Source: UBA10649 sp964597445
Lineage (GTDB): Bacteria; Actinomycetota; Actinomycetes; S36-B12
Assembly: GCA_964597445.1 (NCBI GenBank)
Contig: CAZQXO010000006.1
Span: 1 to 64,000, forward strand
Direction: 5' to 3'
Length of the DNA: 64,000 bases
The position numbers were made by a program, and so were the translations under genes. The first letter of the stretch is position 1. The number at the start of each line of letters is the position of its first letter. This document shows, piece by piece, positions 23,259 through 31,332 of this stretch. The notes under the pieces were generated by a model. The model searched no databases and was not told the origin of the DNA. It was given only the letters and a program-made list of their open reading frames with translations.

Positions 23259-24824
23259 CTACCGGACGAACACGCCCGCCTGCTCGATGATGTCCAGCAG
23301 CCACTGGGGGAAGACGCCCAGGGCGACGGTCATCACCGCGGCGGCGGTGAGTGCGATCGTGGTGAAGGTCGAGGGGATCGCCACCGAGGCAGTCTCCTCG
23401 GTCGGGTCGGAGAAGTACATGAGGACGATGACCCGGACGTAGAAGAAGGCGGCGATGATGCTGGCGATGACGCCGATGATCACGAGCCATGTCGCACCGC
23501 TCTCCACACCCGCGGTGAAGACGCTGAACTTGGCGACGAAGCCACTGGTCAGCGGGAAGCCGGCGAGCGACAGCAGGAACAGCGAGAACACGCCGGCGAC
23601 CACCGGCGACCTGCGCCCGAGCCCACGCCACGCCGCCAGGCTCGTGGCCTCACCCGATGCGTTGCGCACGATCGCGACGACAGCGAAGGTGCCGATCGTG
23701 GTGAAGGCGTAGGCGATCACGTAGAAGATCGAGCTCGCCAGACCCGCGGCCGAGGCCGCCACGACACCGATCAGGATGAAGCCCGCCTGCGCGACGGAGG
23801 AGTAGGCCAGCATCCGCTTGACATCGGTCTGCGTGATGGCCAGCACCGAACCGATCACCATGGTGAGGGCGGCGATGATCCACAGCATTGGCGTCCAGTC
23901 CCAGCGCACCCCGCCGAGGGACACGTACAGCAGGCGGAGGAGGGCACCGAAGGCGGCGATCTTCACCGCCGCGGCCATGAAGGCCGTGACGGGCGTGGGC
24001 GCGCCCTGGTAGACGTCCGGAGTCCACTGATGGAAGGGGACGGCTGCGATCTTGAAGAGCAGTCCGACCATGACGAGGGCAATGCCCACGGCGACCAGGG
24101 TGGCCTCGCCGGCACTCGCGCCGAGCGCGTCCGAGAGCTGAACGAACCCGATGGAGCCGCTGTAGCCGTACAGGAGCGCCGCTCCGTAGAGGAAGAAGGC
24201 CGAGGCGAAGGCTCCCAGCAGGAAGTACTTGAGGGCCGCCTCCTGGGACAGCAGTCGGCGACGACGCGCCATGCCGGCCAGCAGGTACAGCGGGAGGGAC
24301 ATGACCTCCAGAGCGACGAACATCATCAGGAAGTCGTTGGCCGCGACGAAGGCGAGCATGCCCGTCATGGCGAAGAGCAGGAAGGGCCATACCTCCGTCT
24401 GGAGATAGCCCCGCTTGGCGAACTGCTGCTCATCCTCCGAGCCGGGAAGTGACGACGCCCGGGGAGCGAAGGAGTCACCGAGCGGATCCACCGTGCGCTC
24501 CGCCATCAGGAAGGCGGCCAGAAGACCGATCACCAAGAGGGCACCCCAGAGAAGTAGGGTCGGACCATCGACGGCGATGGCCCCCTCACCCGTGATGAGT
24601 CGGGTGCCGCGGAGGTCGACGGTCACGACGAGCGCGGCCACGAGAGCGGCGATGACGAGGACCAGCTGCGTCGCCCGCCGGGCTCGCCGAGGCATGAAGG
24701 CCTCGATGAGGACCGAGACGACCGCCGCGCCGAAGAGGATGAGAATCGGCGTGATCGCGTAGTAGTTCACGGATGGCAGGCTGAATTGCGGTTCGGCTGC
24801 CAGGATCACCGCGGGGGCGCTCAC
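23259..24824 (-). CDS. nuoN: NADH-quinone oxidoreductase subunit N
   Basis: Antiporter-like membrane subunit of complex I, 521 residues and about fourteen helices. It has the Mrp-type core MLAFVAANDFLMMFVALEVMSLPLYLLAG, including the conserved Glu, then KIAAVPFHQWTPDVYQGAPTPVTAFMA with its Lys, and ITQTDVKRMLAYSSVAQAG. The start is the GTG at 24824, overlapping nuoM. It has an inter-helix insert rich in Ser, Pro and Glu (residues ~115-135). Part of the proton-pumping arm. Confidence 0.97.
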   Translation of the reverse strand: MSAPAVILAAEPQFSLPSVNYYAITPILILFGAAVVSVLIEAFMPRRARRATQLVLVIAALVAALVVTVDLRGTRLITGEGAIAVDGPTLLLWGALLVIGLLAAFLMAERTVDPLGDSFAPRASSLPGSEDEQQFAKRGYLQTEVWPFLLFAMTGMLAFVAANDFLMMFVALEVMSLPLYLLAGMARRRRLLSQEAALKYFLLGAFASAFFLYGAALLYGYSGSIGFVQLSDALGASAGEATLVAVGIALVMVGLLFKIAAVPFHQWTPDVYQGAPTPVTAFMAAAVKIAAFGALLRLLYVSLGGVRWDWTPMLWIIAALTMVIGSVLAITQTDVKRMLAYSSVAQAGFILIGVVAASAAGLASSIFYVIAYAFTTIGTFAVVAIVRNASGEATSLAAWRGLGRRSPVVAGVFSLFLLSLAGFPLTSGFVAKFSVFTAGVESGATWLVIIGVIASIIAAFFYVRVIVLMYFSDPTEETASVAIPSTFTTIALTAAAVMTVALGVFPQWLLDIIEQAGVFVR

Positions 24825-26374
24825 TTCTGGCTCCCTTCGCCCGGCGTGACAGCCGAGGAGATCGTCGGCGCCGGGTCACTGGCACCGATGGTCGTCATGA
24901 CCTGGTCGACAGCCGGATTGATGACGTTGAGGAGCGGAGCCGGGAAGAAGCCGAGCACGATCGACAGGGCTGCGATCGGGACCAGAGCGGTGACTTCGCG
25001 ACCCCGAAGATCCTTCATCCCCGCCAGTTCGGGCTTCAGCGGCCCTGTCATCGTCTTCTGGTAGAGGCGCAGCACGTAGGCGGCCGTGATCACGATGCCG
25101 ACCGTGGCGATCGCGCCCACCCACATGTAGCGCTCGAAGGCCCCCAGCAGGACGAGGAACTCGCCCACGAAGGAGACCATGCCGGGCAGGGCCAGCGAGG
25201 ACAGGGCGGCAACCAGGAAGAAGCCGGCAAGCACCGGCGCCGCCTTGTTCACGCCCGTGTAGTCCGCGATCAGGCTTGAGCCATGGAATCGCGCCATCAG
25301 GAAGCCCGCGGTGAGGAAGAGCGCGGCGGTCGAGAGGCCGTGGGCCACCATGTAGACAACCGAGCCGCTCTGCCCCTGCGACGTGAACACGAAGATGCCC
25401 AGGGTGATGAACCCGAAGTGGGACATCGACGAGTAAGCAAACAGCCGCTTCATGTCGTGCTGACGAAGAGCGAGCAGGGCGCCGTAGAAGATGCCGATCA
25501 CCGCGAGTGCGATCACGAACGGTGCGTAGAACTCCGACGCCGCGGGGAAGATCTCCAGGCAGTAGCGGAGCATGCCGAAGGTTCCGACCTTGTCCAGCAC
25601 GCCGATCAGGAGCACGGAGGTTCCGGGCTTGGCCTCGGCAGCCGCATCCGGCAGCCACGTGTGGAACGGCCACAGCGGCGCCTTGATGGCGAAGGCGAGG
25701 AAGAAGCCGAGGAACAGGAGCTTCTGCAGGTCCGGGTCGATGTCGATGCCCACGAGCACGCCGAAGTCGAAGGTTCCGGTGCCCGTGACCTGCGCCGAGA
25801 CGACGTAGAGGCCGATGAGGGCCACGAGCATGAAGAGGCCGCCGACGAGGCTGTAGATGAGGAACTTGACCGCCGCGTAGGACCGCTGGGGGCCGCCGAA
25901 GCGCCCGATCATGAAGTAGGTCGGGATCAGCATGACCTCGAAGAACACATAGAACAGGAAGACGTCCGTGGCGGCGAAGACACCGATCATCAGGGCCTCG
26001 AGCACGAGGATCAGGGCGAAGTAGCCCTTCACGGTGCCACGACTGCCCTCGTCGACGTCGTTCCAGCCCGCGAGGATCACCACGGGCACGAGGGTGGCTG
26101 CCAGGGCGATCAGCACGAGGCTGATGCCGTCGACGCCGACCGAGTACGAGATGCCGAAGGCCGGGATCCACGGGTGCGATTCGACGAACTGGAACTTCTC
26201 GACCGAGTCAGCCGAGAACTGCAGCGCCATCAGCACGGTGAGTCCGAGCGTGACGAGGGAGAAGGCGAAGGCCACCTGCTTGGCCAGGAGCGCGCGCGCT
26301 CGCGGCAGCAGGGCGACGAGAACGCTGCCGACCAGGGGGACCACCATCAGGGTGGTCAGCCAGGGAAAGTTCAC
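24821..26374 (-). CDS. nuoM: NADH-quinone oxidoreductase subunit M
   Basis: Antiporter-like subunit of 517 residues. Conserved segments are FFEVMLIPTYFMIGRFGG with the pump Glu, AIKAPLWPFHTWLPDAAAEAKPGTSVLL with the Lys, and RQHDMKRLFAYSSMSHFGF. The start is the GTG at 26374 and it overlaps both neighbours by four bases. It forms the middle of the proton-pumping membrane arm. Confidence 0.97.
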   Translation of the reverse strand: MNFPWLTTLMVVPLVGSVLVALLPRARALLAKQVAFAFSLVTLGLTVLMALQFSADSVEKFQFVESHPWIPAFGISYSVGVDGISLVLIALAATLVPVVILAGWNDVDEGSRGTVKGYFALILVLEALMIGVFAATDVFLFYVFFEVMLIPTYFMIGRFGGPQRSYAAVKFLIYSLVGGLFMLVALIGLYVVSAQVTGTGTFDFGVLVGIDIDPDLQKLLFLGFFLAFAIKAPLWPFHTWLPDAAAEAKPGTSVLLIGVLDKVGTFGMLRYCLEIFPAASEFYAPFVIALAVIGIFYGALLALRQHDMKRLFAYSSMSHFGFITLGIFVFTSQGQSGSVVYMVAHGLSTAALFLTAGFLMARFHGSSLIADYTGVNKAAPVLAGFFLVAALSSLALPGMVSFVGEFLVLLGAFERYMWVGAIATVGIVITAAYVLRLYQKTMTGPLKPELAGMKDLRGREVTALVPIAALSIVLGFFPAPLLNVINPAVDQVMTTIGASDPAPTISSAVTPGEGSQK

Positions 26375-28266
26375 GATGCCCTCACCAGGACCAGGGCGAG
26401 GACGACCAAGACGGCGCCACCCACCATCGACAACGCGTAGGTACGGACGAAACCGGTCTGGTACCGGCGCAGGCGCCCGGAGAGGGCTCCGACGAAGGCA
26501 GCCGTGCCGTTGACCAGCCCGTCGACGCCCTTCGTGTCGACGGCCGTCACGACCTTGGCGGCGACCAGGGTCGGCGTCACGACGAGAGCCTGATTGATCT
26601 GGTTGCCGTAGAGCTCCTCACGAGCGGCTCGCGTGAGCCATGAGCCACGCGGCTCCTCGATCGGGATCGGACGCCGACTGTACATAACGTAGGCGACGAT
26701 GGCACCCAGGATGACGACGGTCAGGGAGATCGCGATGGTCGCGGCTGTGGAGAGCGGGGCCTCCCTCGACTCGAAACCGACGACCGGCTCGAGCCAGGAC
26801 TTGATGTCGCCCCAGAAGAGCAGGGCCAGGCCGAGGAAGGTCGACCCCAGTGCCAGGATGATCAGCGGGATCGTCATGACCTTGGGTGACTCGTGCGGAT
26901 GGACTCCCTCCTCCCAACGGGGCTTCCCGAGGAAGGTCATGATGAACATGCGCGTCATGTAGAAGCCCGTGATGCCTGCCGCGACGATCAGAAGCGCACC
27001 GACGAGGACGCTCTGCTCGAACGCCGCGTGGATCAACTCGTCCTTCGACCAGAATCCCGAGAACGGCGGAATGCCCAGGATCGAGAGCCATCCCGCCGCG
27101 AACGTGATGAACGTGATGAACATGACCGTGCGCAGGCCCCCGTACCGGCGCATGTTCACGTTGTCGTTCATCCCGTGCATGACGGAGCCCGCCCCCAGGA
27201 AGAGCCCGGCCTTGAACACACCGTGCGTGAGCAGGTGGAAGATGCCGAAGACGTAGCCGATGGGACCGAGACCGACTGCAGCCACCATGTAGCCGATCTG
27301 GCTCATGGTCGAACCGGCCAGGGACTTCTTGATGTCGTCCTTGGCCGATCCGATGATCGCACCCATGAACACCGTGATCACGCCGACGATGATCACGACG
27401 GTCGCAGCGAGCTCGGCGCCATCGAAGATCGCATTGCTCCGGGTGATGAGGTAGACGCCTGCGGTGACCATGGTGGCCGCATGAATGAGGGCCGAGACCG
27501 GGGTCGGGCCCTCCATGGCGTCCAGCAGCCAGGCCTGAAGCGGGAACTGGGCCGACTTGCCGGCCGCAGCGAGGAGGAGAAGGAGCCCGATCGCGTTGAG
27601 GGTTCCCTGACTGGCCTCATCGGCGGCGCCGAACACGCCCTCGAAGCTGACGGAGCCGAAGGTCACGAACATGAGCATGATCGCGAGGCTCAGGCCCACG
27701 TCGCCCACGCGGTTGATGACGAAGGCCTTCTTCGCCGCGGCCGCAGCCGAGGGCTTGTACTGCCAGAAGCCGATCAGCAGGTAGCTCGCGAGACCCACGC
27801 CCTCCCAGCCGACGTACAGGAGCAGGAAGTTGTTCGCGAGGACGAGGATGAGCATGGCGCCCACGAACAGGTTCAGGTAGCCGAAGAACTTCCGTCGATC
27901 GGGGTCGTGGGCCATGTAGCCCAGCGAGTAGATGTGGATGAGCGCGCCCACGGTCGTGATGAGCAGGACGAACACCATCGACAGCTGGTCCAGCTGGAAG
28001 GCCATGTCAGCCTGGAAGTCACCCACGGACACCCATGTGAACAGGGTCTGGTTGAACGTGCGCTGCTCCGGGGCGTTCTGGAGCATGGCCACGAGCATCC
28101 ACCAGCCGAGGACCGCTGACGCGGACACCGTCAGGATGCCGAGGAGGGGCCCCCAGGAGTTGGTCCGGCGTCCGCCGAAGATCAGGACCACCGCCCCGAG
28201 GAGGGGCAGGGCGATCAGCAGCCAGATGAGGGAGAACACCCCCTCAGCGGGCATCAACTCAGTCAC
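26371..28266 (-). CDS. nuoL: NADH-quinone oxidoreductase subunit L
   Basis: The distal antiporter-like subunit, 631 residues. It carries LLYVGWEGVGLASYLLIGFW with the conserved Glu, GKSAQFPLQAWLLDAMEGPTPVSALIHAATMV with the Lys, and AKDDIKKSLAGSTMSQIGYM. The C-terminal section includes the long lateral helix region and a final membrane anchor (VVLALVLVRAS). The start is the GTG at 28266; 37 bases separate it from nuoK. Confidence 0.97.
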   Translation of the reverse strand: MTELMPAEGVFSLIWLLIALPLLGAVVLIFGGRRTNSWGPLLGILTVSASAVLGWWMLVAMLQNAPEQRTFNQTLFTWVSVGDFQADMAFQLDQLSMVFVLLITTVGALIHIYSLGYMAHDPDRRKFFGYLNLFVGAMLILVLANNFLLLYVGWEGVGLASYLLIGFWQYKPSAAAAAKKAFVINRVGDVGLSLAIMLMFVTFGSVSFEGVFGAADEASQGTLNAIGLLLLLAAAGKSAQFPLQAWLLDAMEGPTPVSALIHAATMVTAGVYLITRSNAIFDGAELAATVVIIVGVITVFMGAIIGSAKDDIKKSLAGSTMSQIGYMVAAVGLGPIGYVFGIFHLLTHGVFKAGLFLGAGSVMHGMNDNVNMRRYGGLRTVMFITFITFAAGWLSILGIPPFSGFWSKDELIHAAFEQSVLVGALLIVAAGITGFYMTRMFIMTFLGKPRWEEGVHPHESPKVMTIPLIILALGSTFLGLALLFWGDIKSWLEPVVGFESREAPLSTAATIAISLTVVILGAIVAYVMYSRRPIPIEEPRGSWLTRAAREELYGNQINQALVVTPTLVAAKVVTAVDTKGVDGLVNGTAAFVGALSGRLRRYQTGFVRTYALSMVGGAVLVVLALVLVRAS

Positions 28267-28303
28267 AGCGTGGTCCTATCGATCGTCGGAGTCTGGGTGG
28301 GCA

Positions 28304-28603
28304 TCAGTACTTGAGCAGGTTCGGCTCGTCGATCGAGGCTGATCGTCGAGTACGGAAGATCGTCACGATGATGGCCAGGCCGACCACCACCTCGGCGGCA
28401 GCCACGACCATCACGAAGAAGGCCACGGTCTGGCCGTCGAGGTTGCCGTTCATGCGAGCGAAGGCCACGAATGCCAGGTTGGCGGCGTTCAGCATCAGCT
28501 CGACGGACATGAACACGACGATGGCGTTGCGCCGCAGGAGGACGCCCACGGCGCCGATGCTGAAGAGCACCGCGGAGAGCATCACGTAGTTGACGGGATT
28601 CAT
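28304..28603 (-). CDS. nuoK: NADH-quinone oxidoreductase subunit K
   Basis: Small three-helix membrane subunit, 99 residues, the standard length. It begins MNPVNYVMLSAVLFSIGAVGVL. The two membrane glutamates expected for proton transfer are in MSVELMLNAANLAF and AAAEVVVGLAIIV. It overlaps nuoJ by four bases (ATGA). Confidence 0.97.
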   Translation of the reverse strand: MNPVNYVMLSAVLFSIGAVGVLLRRNAIVVFMSVELMLNAANLAFVAFARMNGNLDGQTVAFFVMVVAAAEVVVGLAIIVTIFRTRRSASIDEPNLLKY

Positions 28604-29418
28604 CGCGTCTCCTCATCCGGCAGGGAGGTCTCGCCCTCACTGATCTGCCGGACCTCGTCGATGTCGACCCGATCGAGGGGCCGCTCGTCACCCCGTGCAC
28701 GGACCGGAGCCGGCACGCTCATCTCGCTGAGGCCGCCGTCCGGCAGCAGGGCCGGCACATCGACCGCGTTGTGGCGCGCGTAGACACCGGGGGTGGGCAT
28801 GTTGCCGGGATGACCACCCGAGCGGACCCGGGCGATCGAGCGATCCCGCTGGGTGAGCAGGGCGGTCCAGCGCTCACGGTGCGCCAGGACCATGGCTCCC
28901 ATGGCAGCGGTGATGAGCAGTGCAGCCGTGAGCTCGAACACGAGGGCGTACTGCGTGAACATCAGACTCGCCAGGCCCTCGACGTTGCCGCCGTACTCGG
29001 CGTTCGCCTCCTCGAGCCCGACCGAGGGAGCCTCCGCGAGTGCGTTGCCGATGCCCCAGATGATGAGGATCGCCATGCCCACGGTCAGGAGGAGGGCGGC
29101 CACGCGCTGGCCCTTGATCGTCTCGATCAGGGAGTCTGAGGAGTCGACGCCGACCACCATGAGCACGAAGAGGAACAGCATCATGACGGCGCCGGTGTAG
29201 ACGATGATCTGCACCATTCCGAGGAACGGGGCGGCATTGGCGACGTACATGATCGCCAGGTTGATCATCGTCAGGGCGATCCAGAGGGCGCTGTGGACCG
29301 CCTTCCGCGAGAGGATCATGCCGAGGGCACCGGTGACGGACAGGACAGCAGTGACCCAGAACAGGATCTGCTCGCCCGTGCTCGTCTCGGTGGCCGCCTC
29401 GGCCAGGGGGATGATCAC
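28600..29418 (-). CDS. nuoJ: NADH-quinone oxidoreductase subunit J
   Basis: Membrane subunit of 272 residues. Five helices occupy the first 175 residues, with the hallmark QIIVYTGAVMMLFLFVLMVVG. The remaining ~95 residues are a polar tail (for example RDRSIARVRSGGHPGNMPTPGVYA, broken by prolines) common in actinobacterial NuoJ and absent from the E. coli protein. The start is the GTG at 29418 overlapping the nuoI stop. Confidence 0.95.
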   Translation of the reverse strand: MIIPLAEAATETSTGEQILFWVTAVLSVTGALGMILSRKAVHSALWIALTMINLAIMYVANAAPFLGMVQIIVYTGAVMMLFLFVLMVVGVDSSDSLIETIKGQRVAALLLTVGMAILIIWGIGNALAEAPSVGLEEANAEYGGNVEGLASLMFTQYALVFELTAALLITAAMGAMVLAHRERWTALLTQRDRSIARVRSGGHPGNMPTPGVYARHNAVDVPALLPDGGLSEMSVPAPVRARGDERPLDRVDIDEVRQISEGETSLPDEETR

Positions 29419-29978
29419 GCGGACTCCTCCGTCGCATCCGTGACGACGCTGGTGGTGCGCTGCTCAGGCGAGGCACCCGTGACCTTGTTGGCGTAGTAGT
29501 CGCGCTCGGTGGTACCGGGGTACATCTCGTGCGGCGGGGCGACCATGCCGGGGAGCAGCGGGGCCAGGAGGTCCTGCTTCTCGTAGATCAGCTTGGCGCG
29601 TGAGTCGTCGGCCAGCTCGTACTCGTTGGTCATGGTCAGGGCGCGTGTCGGGCAGGCCTCAATGCAGAGCCCGCACAGGATGCAGCGAAGGTAGTTGATC
29701 TGGTAGACGCGGCCGTAGCGCTCGCCCGGGGAGTAGCGCTCCTCGTCCGAGTTGTCGGCGCCCTCGACGAAGATCGCGTCCGCCGGGCACGCCCATGCGC
29801 ACAGCTCGCACCCGACGCACTTCTCGAGGCCGTCGGCCCAGCGGTTCAGCTGATGGCGACCGTGGAAGCGCGGCTTCGGGGGAACCTTCTGCTCCGGGTA
29901 CTGCTCGGTGACGACCTTCTTGAACATGGTCAGGAAGGTGACACCGAAGCCTCGTACCGCCTGAGGCAACTCAGCCAT
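29415..29978 (-). CDS. nuoI: NADH-quinone oxidoreductase subunit I
   Basis: Ferredoxin-like subunit of 187 residues that passes electrons from NuoG to the N2 cluster. The two cluster motifs are CVGCELCAWACPADA and CILCGLCIEACPTRA. The start chosen is the ATG at 29978 (MAELPQAVRGFGVTFL), with GAGGAGG six bases upstream; an ATG five codons earlier is less well placed. It overlaps nuoH by eight bases. Compare the shorter NuoI-like protein at 15746-16078. Confidence 0.96.
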   Translation of the reverse strand: MAELPQAVRGFGVTFLTMFKKVVTEQYPEQKVPPKPRFHGRHQLNRWADGLEKCVGCELCAWACPADAIFVEGADNSDEERYSPGERYGRVYQINYLRCILCGLCIEACPTRALTMTNEYELADDSRAKLIYEKQDLLAPLLPGMVAPPHEMYPGTTERDYYANKVTGASPEQRTTSVVTDATEESA

Positions 29979-31332
29979 GCGTGCCCTCCTCATCGGTCAC
30001 GTCTGAAGACCCGTCACCGGCGACGGCGGGGGTGGCGGGTTCCTGCACGATCGTCGTGCCGCCAGCGGCTGCACGACGCGAGGTGTAGGTGAAGGACTGC
30101 CCGGGCAGCGGAGGCACCGGGAAGCCGCCCGCCATCGGATCGAACGGCATCGAGGCTGCGAGAGCGTCGCTCTCGTCGCGCTCTCGCTGACGGCGATCCT
30201 GGCGGGCCTGGAGCAGCCAGGATCCGATCAGGAGGAGAAGGATGACCACCGCTCCGGTGATCAGGATCTCCGTCGTCGACAGGGTCACGTCGTCGCGGAC
30301 GAACCTCGCCACGGCCACGATGACCGTCCACACGAGGGCGACCGGGATGAGCACCTTCCAGCCGAAGCGCATGAACTGGTCGTAGCGCATGCGTGGCAGC
30401 GTGCCGCGTAGCCAGATGAAGATGAAGATGAAGATCTGCACCTTGATGAGCCACCAGAGCATCGGCCACCATCCGGAGTTGGCGCCCTCCCACAGGGAGA
30501 GAGGCCACGGCGCGAGATATCCGCCGAGGAACAGCGTGGTCGCCAGGGCCGAGACCGTGACCATGTTGATGTACTCGGCGAGGAAGAACAGGGCGAACTT
30601 GAGGGACGAGTACTCGGTGTGGAATCCGCCGACGAGCTCGCCCTCGGCCTCGGGAAGGTCGAAGGGCGCCCGGTTCGTCTCACCCACCATCGACGTCACG
30701 TAGATGATGAAGGACGGCAGCAGGATGACGGCGAACCAGATCGGCTCCTGCGCGAGGACGATCTCCGACGTCGACATCGAGCCCGCGTACAGGAAGACGG
30801 CCACGAAGGACAGACCCATGGCGATCTCGTAGGAGATCATCTGCGCCGTGGATCGGATGCCGCCCAGGAGCGGGTAGGTCGAGCCGGATGCCCATCCACC
30901 GAGCACGATGCCGTAGATGCCGATGGAGGCGATGGCCAGCACGTAGAGGACGGACACCGGGAAGTCGGTGAGCTGCAGCGGCGTCATGACCCCGAAGATG
31001 GAGACCTCGGGCCCGAAGGGGATGACCGCGAAGGCGAGGAACGCCATGGTCGCGGAGATCACCGGCGCGAGCCAGTAGACGGCCAGGTGGGCCGACTTGG
31101 GGATGATCTCCTCCTTCAGGGCGAGCTTGATGCCGTCCATGAGGGACTGCAGCAGGCCCTGTGGGCCGACCCGATTGGGGCCGATGCGGTTTTGCATCCG
31201 CGAGACCACGCGCCGTTCCCACCAGATCGTGAAGAGCGTGAGCAGGACGAGCATCGCGAAGATGGCGACGACCTTGAGGATGACGAGCCACCACGGATCG
31301 CTGCCGAAGGGGCCGAACGTCGCATCGGTCAT
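29971..31332 (-). CDS. nuoH: NADH-quinone oxidoreductase subunit H
   Basis: Quinone-site membrane subunit of 453 residues with about eight helices. Family motifs are WWERRVVSRMQNRIGPNRVGP, the acidic channel segment RAPFDLPEAEGELVGGFHTEYSS and WLRGTLPRMRYDQFM. The last ~90 residues are a polar, Pro- and Ala-rich tail (PMAGGFPVPPLPGQSFTY) normal for actinobacteria. The ATG at 31332 overlaps the nuoG stop. Confidence 0.97.
   Translation of the reverse strand: MTDATFGPFGSDPWWLVILKVVAIFAMLVLLTLFTIWWERRVVSRMQNRIGPNRVGPQGLLQSLMDGIKLALKEEIIPKSAHLAVYWLAPVISATMAFLAFAVIPFGPEVSIFGVMTPLQLTDFPVSVLYVLAIASIGIYGIVLGGWASGSTYPLLGGIRSTAQMISYEIAMGLSFVAVFLYAGSMSTSEIVLAQEPIWFAVILLPSFIIYVTSMVGETNRAPFDLPEAEGELVGGFHTEYSSLKFALFFLAEYINMVTVSALATTLFLGGYLAPWPLSLWEGANSGWWPMLWWLIKVQIFIFIFIWLRGTLPRMRYDQFMRFGWKVLIPVALVWTVIVAVARFVRDDVTLSTTEILITGAVVILLLLIGSWLLQARQDRRQRERDESDALAASMPFDPMAGGFPVPPLPGQSFTYTSRRAAAGGTTIVQEPATPAVAGDGSSDVTDEEGTHG

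Noticed and set aside
22389..24452. Long plus-strand frame (687 codons) antisense to the polyprenyl synthase and nuoN
   Set aside because: Composition is charged and low-complexity, and it covers two well-supported genes on the other strand.
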